Below, piece by piece: positions 58,501 through 64,000 of a DNA stretch of 64,000 bases. Below the pieces are notes generated by a model. The model searched no databases and was not told the DNA's origin. It saw only the letters and a program-made list of their open reading frames with translations. Made by a program: the position numbers and the translations under genes. Source of the stretch: Paracyclopina nana (Eukaryota > Arthropoda > Copepoda > Cyclopoida > Cyclopettidae); contig JAGUCH010000007.1 in the NCBI GenBank assembly GCA_019096065.1, positions 1,634,501 through 1,698,500 of the forward strand, given 5' to 3'. Position 1 is the first letter of the stretch. Each line of letters begins with the position of its first letter.

Positions 58501-59533
58501 GCCCTCTTTGGTTGAGCCTCCACCACCCTCAAGCCCCTCGTTGCCCTCGCCAGAGCAGCTGGCATTGATCAGAGATCAGGAGTTCACCCTTCTGTTCCAA
58601 GCTCTGCTCAAGCAGGGCAATAATGAGCACGAAGCCATCAGTTTGGCCCGTGTCATGGCCGAAGATAGGTTCAAGCAGGCGATGACAGCTGTGATCCAGA
58701 ACCAGCAGCAGCAGCAGCAAAACGAGAGGCCGAGCTCGCTGCCAGGACCTGTGAACGTGTTGACAGCCGATGGGTTCAGACCCTCTCCTCAACCAGCTCA
58801 CTCCATCGAAGTGTCATCCTCATTCAGGCAACAGCAACAAAACTCCAGACAGCAAACGGCCTCGCCAGCCATTGCACACTCCAACTCAAGGATCGCAGTC
58901 GCGAACCCCTTCGTACATGACCCCTTTGCCGACCACAGGGCCGCTGCGGCCATTGCCATGGCCATGCCGCCGCCAGCCTCGCCGGAGCCCGAGTTCACCC
59001 TGCCCAACCTCGAGGCCTACCCGGTGGTGTGGCAGGGCTTTTTGGGCCTCAAAAACGACTACGCCACGGTGCAGTTCCACTACGTGTCAGGCTGCAAGGA
59101 CTTGGCCCGCGCGTCTCTACCTCATCACCCCATGTCGCAGATGGCCACCCTGCGCATCGGCCAGCGTATGCGTCTGGAGGCCGCCCACCTCTCGGGTGTC
59201 CGCTCCAAAATGCAGCAGGCCGCTGAGCACTGTGTCCTACTCGCCTTGCCTTGCGGCAAAGATCCTTCTGACGTGGAGGCTCAGTCCCGACAGCTGAGGT
59301 CGCACTTCATCACGTACCTGCAGCTGAAGGGAGCCGCTGGCATCGTGAATGTGCCTGGCGGCGAGATCGATGGCGGCTATGTTGTCCACGTGTTTCCCAG
59401 CTGCGACTTCGCGAACGAAACCATGACCTCGATCGCGCCGGATTTGCTGGCGCGCGTGGCCGAAATCGAGCACATGGTCATCATCATCGCCACCGTGTTG
59501 GACAACAAGAACAGCAGTGCGACGAACGACTAA
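43553..59533 (+). CDS. spen: SPEN / split ends, RRM-SPOC transcriptional co-regulator
   Basis: Seven coding exons (43553-43635, 46239-46643, 47437-48122, 48600-48822, 48955-49423, 50606-50820, 51142-59533) join in frame to 3490 aa. The start MVRETRHLWVGNLPDNIRED and YGRVQSVKIL match SPEN RRM1 (about residues 6-85). RRM2 lies at about 376-453, RRM3 at 486-573 (TLFIGGLSRD) and RRM4 at 577-655 (CVWCCGVAETVKEKDIAHEF). The last exon (8.4 kb) encodes a disordered Ser/Lys/Thr/Ala-rich region with His runs, an RGG/GRGRG segment at about 2631-2722, a Gln-rich stretch at about 2872-2900 and the SPOC domain at about 3317-3484 (YPVVWQGFLGLKNDYATVQF). SPEN binds RNA through its RRMs and recruits NCoR/SMRT-HDAC co-repressors through SPOC, acting in Notch, Wnt and EGFR signalling. 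Long antisense frames across exon 7 are shadows of its biased composition. Confidence 0.96.
43636..46238 (+). other. SPEN intron 1 (2.6 kb, simple-repeat rich)
   Basis: This phase-2 intron follows the first 27 codons. It is unusually long for the window and full of CTG/CAG, GAC/GTC and CTTCTT triplet tracts, a (GT)n run at 45266-45288 and a GCTA run at 45878-45892. No conserved reading frame was accepted. Its length and composition suggest a regulatory intron; nothing more specific can be read from it. Confidence 0.6.
45266..45288. repeat. (GT)n microsatellite in SPEN intron 1
   Basis: A run of about ten GT units interrupted at the end, within SPEN intron 1. Probably variable between individuals. 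Confidence 0.85.
56950..57230 (+). repeat. RGG/GRG-box coding repeat inside SPEN
   Basis: Repeated CGTGG(C/A)CG(A/T)GG-type units encode three blocks of arginine-glycine repeats (RGGRGRGRGRGRGG, SRGGRGGRGG, GRGGRGGGRGRGRG), separated by short non-repetitive linkers. RGG boxes generally bind RNA and are methylated on arginine; this adds an RNA-binding or phase-separating segment far from the RRMs. Confidence 0.85.
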
Positions 59534-61197
59534 GTCTTTCATGGCTCTCACTCAACAAGACTCGTTTGTTTTTAAGTGATAATCGGACACTTAACAATGA
59601 CCACGGAGGCCGCATGTGTTTGTGTGTGTGCCGCCGCCTCTGCCCCCTAGAAGAAAGGCTGTGCTAATTTACCCCCTGCCCCCAAATTACAACACAATTA
59701 TATACTACTACTTCTACAATATGAAGAAGAAGAAGAATACTGAAGCACTTGGCGATATTTATTATTCATCCTTCTCTCTGCTCTCTGCTACTACATTACT
59801 ACTACTACATTCATGATCCTTAGGGCCGCGAGTGCTTGTCATCGTCATCATGATATCGACCCCACCGACCGAAATTTGACCAAGAAGATCAACCTTTTTT
59901 CTCTTATCGATGCACACCACTGCTACAGTTGTCATCGTCGATTTTAAAGCATTTTTTGAAAAGAAGCTGCAGTTTTTCTTTCTTCAGGACTTGTAACACT
60001 TTCTCTCGGGTCTCTTTGTATATTACTATATTCGATGTCTTTGTCTTCATCACCACACACTGATTGCGCCCTAATAAAAAAGATGAGACGATATTGGTAT
60101 AACTCGTTGTAACAGCTCCACACACTTACCACTACTACTATAAAATACTTCATTGTTGATGTCAGAAAATTCATTGCTGCTTACACCTTTTGACGACGCA
60201 TGACAATTGCCCCAAAATCAAATGATGATAAATAATACTAAGTGAAAAAGAAGAAAAATAAAGGAAAGCTACTACTAGATCAGTTGCTTTTTGATCGATC
60301 TCTCTCCTTTCGTGCCGCAAAAGTGGCATTCGGCTTTGGAAGAAGAGGAGCCTTCTTTACATAGTAAAGGCAATATCTTTTGGTCACGCTAGCTGTTCAT
60401 AGGAGGGCAGAGCTAACACAATTTGTGACGTCGTGGCAGCAGGAAGAGCAGCCACTACAGGCACTATGCTACTTCTTATAGTACTCATATTCACATAGGA
60501 TGAAACACGAACTGCTCGAGTGCCTACTTGTGATTTTTCTCTTCGTTGAGATCTTGATTGATTTCTCAAATGCCTTCCTCCTCTGTCTTTGTTGGATCAG
60601 GTTTCCACGATGATGTTGAACAATTTTTAGCAAAAAAGGACATGCTGCTATAAGAAGAATATTGGATTTGCTATACAGCTAAGCTACAAGGAGGGAGGTA
60701 AAAAATTTCTTTAGCTTTCTTCAGAGTTTCTGCAGAAATAGGTAATTTTAGCTTTTTCTATGAAGTAATAATGTCACTGTCATCTGTCTGAGGAAGATGT
60801 ATTTGCGAATGTGACAACGGTTTATCTCCAAATCATTTCAAATTATCTTAAATGCAAGAACTATGCTCAGGCACGAAAATTCAGAGAACAGTTAATTTTA
60901 ACTTCACACTGACACCTGTCCCATTTTTGATGCTGGAATTTGCCTCAAAACAAATAAAATGTAATATCATGCCCAATTGTTACTTCTGTCAACAAAATTG
61001 TGCTAATTTCAGTTGCATCTGAAATCGGGCCATTTTTCATAAGTGTAAAAAAATAAGAACAGGATAAAGGTTGCGCGAATCACAATATTTTTGTTTCGAA
61101 GTGTACAAAAAAGAAAAGTTCGTCAAATCGCTTCGGTTTCATAACGAAGTGTCAACAAACAACTTGAAACAAGTTCAAAGGGCTTTTTCTTGCAACC
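59534..61197. other. SPEN 3' UTR and intergenic region
   Basis: 1.66 kb without a protein gene. The first part, with CTACTACTA and GAAGAAGAA tracts, is probably SPEN 3' UTR; AATAAA at about 60255 is a candidate poly(A) signal. The remainder is AT-rich flank up to the SCAD start. Small frames on either strand look random. Confidence 0.45.
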
Positions 61198-62689
61198 ATG
61201 ACATCTGCTTTGACTTATGTGTCGCGGGCTTCTGCCCGCATACTCTTAAAGAGCTCCAGAACCTTTTCCACGTGTATGCAGCTCAAGTCAGCCACATTCA
61301 CCGAGCTGCCCGAAACTCATCAAATGTTGAAAGACACTTGCCGTCAATTTGCCGAGGCTGAACTGTGGCCCATTGCCGGAGAAATTGACAAGTAAATACT
61401 TGATTTCAAAAGCCTAGCCTTACAAGTCTAATTTTTGAATTTCAAGGTCATGTCGGTATCCAGAGGCCGAAGTCCGCAAGATGGGCGAACTTGGGCTGAT
61501 GGGCATCAATGTTGACGAGCACCTTGGCGGGTCTGGTCTTGATGCTCTGGCCTATGCTGTCAGCATGGAGGAGATTTCGAGAGGCTGTGCTTCCGCTGGG
61601 GTCATCATGTCTGCCCACAATTCGCTCTATATCAGCCCCATCATGTACTATGGAAATGACTCGCAAAAGGCCGACTTTGTCACCCCATACATCACTGGTG
61701 AAACGATTGGAGCCTTTTGCCTGACTGAGCCAGGAAATGGAAGCGATGCTGGAGCCGCTTCAACGACAGCGCGTGAGGATGGAGATAATTGGATTTTGAA
61801 TGGCACCAAGTCTTGGATCACCAATGCACATCAAGGTATTTATATTTAGCACACAAATCCATAGATGAGTTATACAAGAAGTCAATTCTGAAGCTCCTGG
61901 AAAGGTTTAGTCAACCATGAGGGAAATATTGGAAATATCTTGTGCAGTGGCTATTTTAATCTTGCAGCTCAAAGTTTCGTCGTGTTTGCCACCACTGACA
62001 AGAGCAAAAAGCATAAAGGCATCAGTGCCTTTATTGTGCCTCGCAATTCGCCCGGCTTGTCTTTGGGCAAGAAAGAGGATAAGTTGGGGATCAGGGCCTC
62101 GTCTACTTCCAACGTCATCTTTGAAGACTGTGTTATTCCCAAGAGCAATCTGCTTGGCCAACCAGGCATGGGATTCAAAATAGCAATGCAAACTCTGGAC
62201 GGTGGACGCATTGGGATCGCTGCCCAGGCCATGGGCATCGCTCAGAATGCCTTCGACACCGCCGTCAACTATTCGCTCAAGCGAGAGTCCTTTGGCGCTC
62301 CGATTGCCAAACTGCAAATGATCCAATCTAAAATTGCAGACATGGCACTCAAGATCGAGTGCTCTCGACTCATGATGTACAAAGCTGCAGCTCTCAAGGA
62401 CGCTGGCAAGCCTTACACCAAAGAGGCTGCCATGGCCAAATTGGTTGCTTCCGAAACTGCTACGTATGTTGCTCATCAAAGCATTCAAGTTCTGGGAGGA
62501 ATGGGCTATGTCAGTGATATGCCAGTCGAGAGGAATTACAGGGATGCAAGGATCACTGAAATCTACGAAGGTATGCAACTTTTATGCTCTTTTGTGCTTT
62601 AGCCAAAAATTTTATATTTGCTTTTAGGAACAAGTGAGATTCAACGTTTGGTCATAGCTGGCAACATTTTAAAAGAGTATGGACAGTAG
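61198..62689 (+). CDS. ACADS: Short-chain acyl-CoA dehydrogenase (SCAD)
   Basis: Exons 61198-61391, 61447-61835, 61968-62570 and 62628-62689 join to 415 aa (human SCAD 412). An Arg/Ser-rich presequence ([20 protein letters not shown]) indicates the mitochondrial matrix. Family blocks are [37 protein letters not shown], the signature [56 protein letters not shown] and [18 protein letters not shown], where the Glu of IYEG is the catalytic base. SCAD oxidises C4-C6 acyl-CoAs with FAD and passes electrons to ETF. A frame upstream of the ATG stays open but has no family similarity. ACSF3 follows 311 bp downstream on the same strand. Confidence 0.95.
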
Positions 62690-63000
62690 TAATTTTACAT
62701 GCCATTTTTTGTTGAGAGAGACAGAAATACACCTCGCCGCAGCCTTTTTAATTGTGATAAGTTCTTGTGGCTTTTGCTATTACGACACAACTCCAAAAAA
62801 GCAGATAAAAAGCGTGTCCTAAAAGCTTCAGTTGAAAAATGTGATCTGGTAGCCATTCTCGTTTGGCTGTTAGAGATAGGTCAAAATACTAAGCTACTTT
62901 GCCACATACACACACACACACGCAAAATAGAAGTTATATCAGTCTTGTTCTGTTCTTAGGCAACAGACACACAAGATTCAAAACACTGTCAAAACTCACT
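62690..63000. other. SCAD-ACSF3 intergenic region
   Basis: A 311-bp spacer with a CA repeat near 62908-62922 and an acceptor-like TTCTGTTCTTAG ending about 41 nt before the ACSF3 ATG. No gene is visible. Confidence 0.5.
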
Positions 63001-64000
63001 ATGCTTTTTGGTGTTGCAAGAAATTTTTCATCACGAGTGCCATTGTCTCGTTTCTACCATGCTGGTAAGCCTCCCTATGCCCAGCCTCATTGTCACGAGA
63101 GCTGCCAGAAAGTGGCAATCCGTGACAACCTTGGAGAAGTCACTTATGCTGACATTGCCAAGGGTAGCAGCAAACTTGGACAAGTCCTTGGTGAGGCATT
63201 TTCAAGCCAAAGTCACAATGTTGCTTTCCTCACTGAAAACAATCACCACTACATCATGGCCCTTTATGGCATTTGGAAGAGTGGCAATGCTGGAGTGCCA
63301 TTATGCAAATCCCATCCCCTGGACACTCTGAAGTACTACACAAGAGATTCCAAAGCCTCAGCTTTGATAACCACTGAAGAATATGCTGACAAAGTAAGAT
63401 TGCACTCATTTTGACAAAGGAAAGCAACGAAATATTTATTTCAGTTGAGGTCCCTCAGTGGTGAAATCGAGCATTTCTTCATCCTAGAAGAGCTCCTCAA
63501 GGAAGGAATGGCTTTGAAAGAAGACAATACTTCAGTGACCAAAGGCAAGGACAATGCTCTTCTGATTTACACGAGTGGGACCACCGGATCTCCCAAGGGA
63601 GTTGTGCTCACAATGGACAATGTTGTGTCACAAATCGAGTGCATGATCCAACCTTGGCAGTGGAGCGGAGAAGACAGCATTTTACACGTGCTCCCTTTGC
63701 ATCACACACATGGCATTGTTAATTGCCTACTTTGCCCACTTCAAGTTGGAGCCACAGTGAATATGCTGCAGCAATTCACTCCTCAAACTGTTCTTGATCA
63801 ACTCTTGGATGGTGCCAATGACATCAATGTGTTCATGGCTGTTCCCACAATTTATGCCAAGCTTTTGGAGCATATCAGGAAAAGCAGCAGCAATCTTGAT
63901 GACATCAAGGATAAGCTTTCGCAGAAAATAAGGCTTATGGTGAGTGGATCTGCAGCCTTGCCCCAGCCGGTGTTTGAAGATTGGCAAAGGCAAACTGGCC
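63001..64000 (+). CDS. ACSF3: ACSF3, mitochondrial malonyl-CoA synthetase (5' part)
   Basis: Exons 63001-63393 and 63445 onward, running off the window end; 316 codons are visible of an expected 570-590. A presequence-like start (MLFGVARNFSSRVPLSRFYH) suggests the mitochondrion. The ANL-superfamily P-loop LLIYTSGTTGSPKGVVLT and the A4-type block are present, and the ACSF3-specific stretches HVLPLHHTHGIVNCLLCPL, INVFMAVPTIYAKLLEH and KIRLMVSGSAALPQPVFE separate it from other acyl-CoA synthetases. The enzyme activates malonate and methylmalonate to their CoA thioesters, feeding mitochondrial fatty-acid synthesis and clearing malonate. The adenylation core and C-terminal domain lie beyond 64000. 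Confidence 0.93.

Noticed and set aside
59616-60569. Small frames after SPEN on both strands
   Set aside because: They fall in the 3' UTR or flank with simple triplet repeats and show no protein features.

Overview
This is a gene-dense stretch of an animal nuclear genome, almost certainly an arthropod and most likely a crustacean. The pointers are a short spectrin-repeat isoform of Msp300, a Toll/halfway-like leucine-rich-repeat ectodomain, a secreted protein with many cysteine pairs, and a full-length split ends (SPEN) gene. Genes are split by short GT-AG introns (mostly 40-700 bp), lie on both strands, and are AT-rich except for the SPEN locus. No rRNA, tRNA, CRISPR array or retrovirus-like element was recognised. 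Exon joins were worked out by hand from reading frame, splice consensus and family similarity, so they are models rather than transcripts.

Layout. 1-2024: no gene seen. 2025-3942 (+): Msp300-type spectrin protein, tail to tail with a ZCCHC9-like zinc-knuckle protein (-). 6776-8896 (+): secreted Pro/Gln/Tyr-repeat protein, tail to tail with a six-exon LRR receptor-like protein (9268-11163, -). 12188-13458 (-): small DEG/ENaC channel. 13930-15044 (+): secreted protein of unknown family. 15858-17969 (+): ZMYND10, with an inverted-repeat element in intron 1 and a tandemly duplicated 3' tail into which a TA-flanked MITE has inserted. 19786-20724 (-): 7TM receptor-like gene with one in-frame stop. 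20982-24563 (-): BTB-like/C2H2 factor, SNRNP27 and a PHD-INO80B gene; the last two are only 25 bp apart. 25400-26281 (-): cysteine-pair secreted protein. 26944-30482 (+): an intact orphan 7TM gene followed by a broken paralogue and a third partial copy. 30887-31382: hAT-type MITE with a perfect 8-bp target duplication. 31714-34069 (+): small membrane protein, then FAAH2-like amidase. 34119-34872 (-): C1orf50/DUF2452. 35526-37023 (+): medium-chain acyl-CoA dehydrogenase. 38062-38635 (+): calcineurin B. 39354-40317 (-): ribose-5-phosphate isomerase. 42900-59533 (+): SPEN, 3490 aa, with a GC-rich 5' region and a 2.6 kb first intron. 61198-62689 (+): short-chain acyl-CoA dehydrogenase. 63001-64000 (+): 5' part of ACSF3.

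Functional themes. Mitochondrial acyl-CoA metabolism recurs (MCAD, SCAD, ACSF3, plus the lipid-amide hydrolase FAAH2). Nuclear regulation is represented by SPEN, INO80B, SNRNP27, ZCCHC9 and the zinc-finger factor. The most unusual observations are the near-overlapping INO80B/SNRNP27 pair with a splice acceptor in its 25-bp gap (a possible operon or trans-splicing site), the PHD finger fused to INO80B, a decaying tandem 7TM cluster, and three non-autonomous DNA elements.
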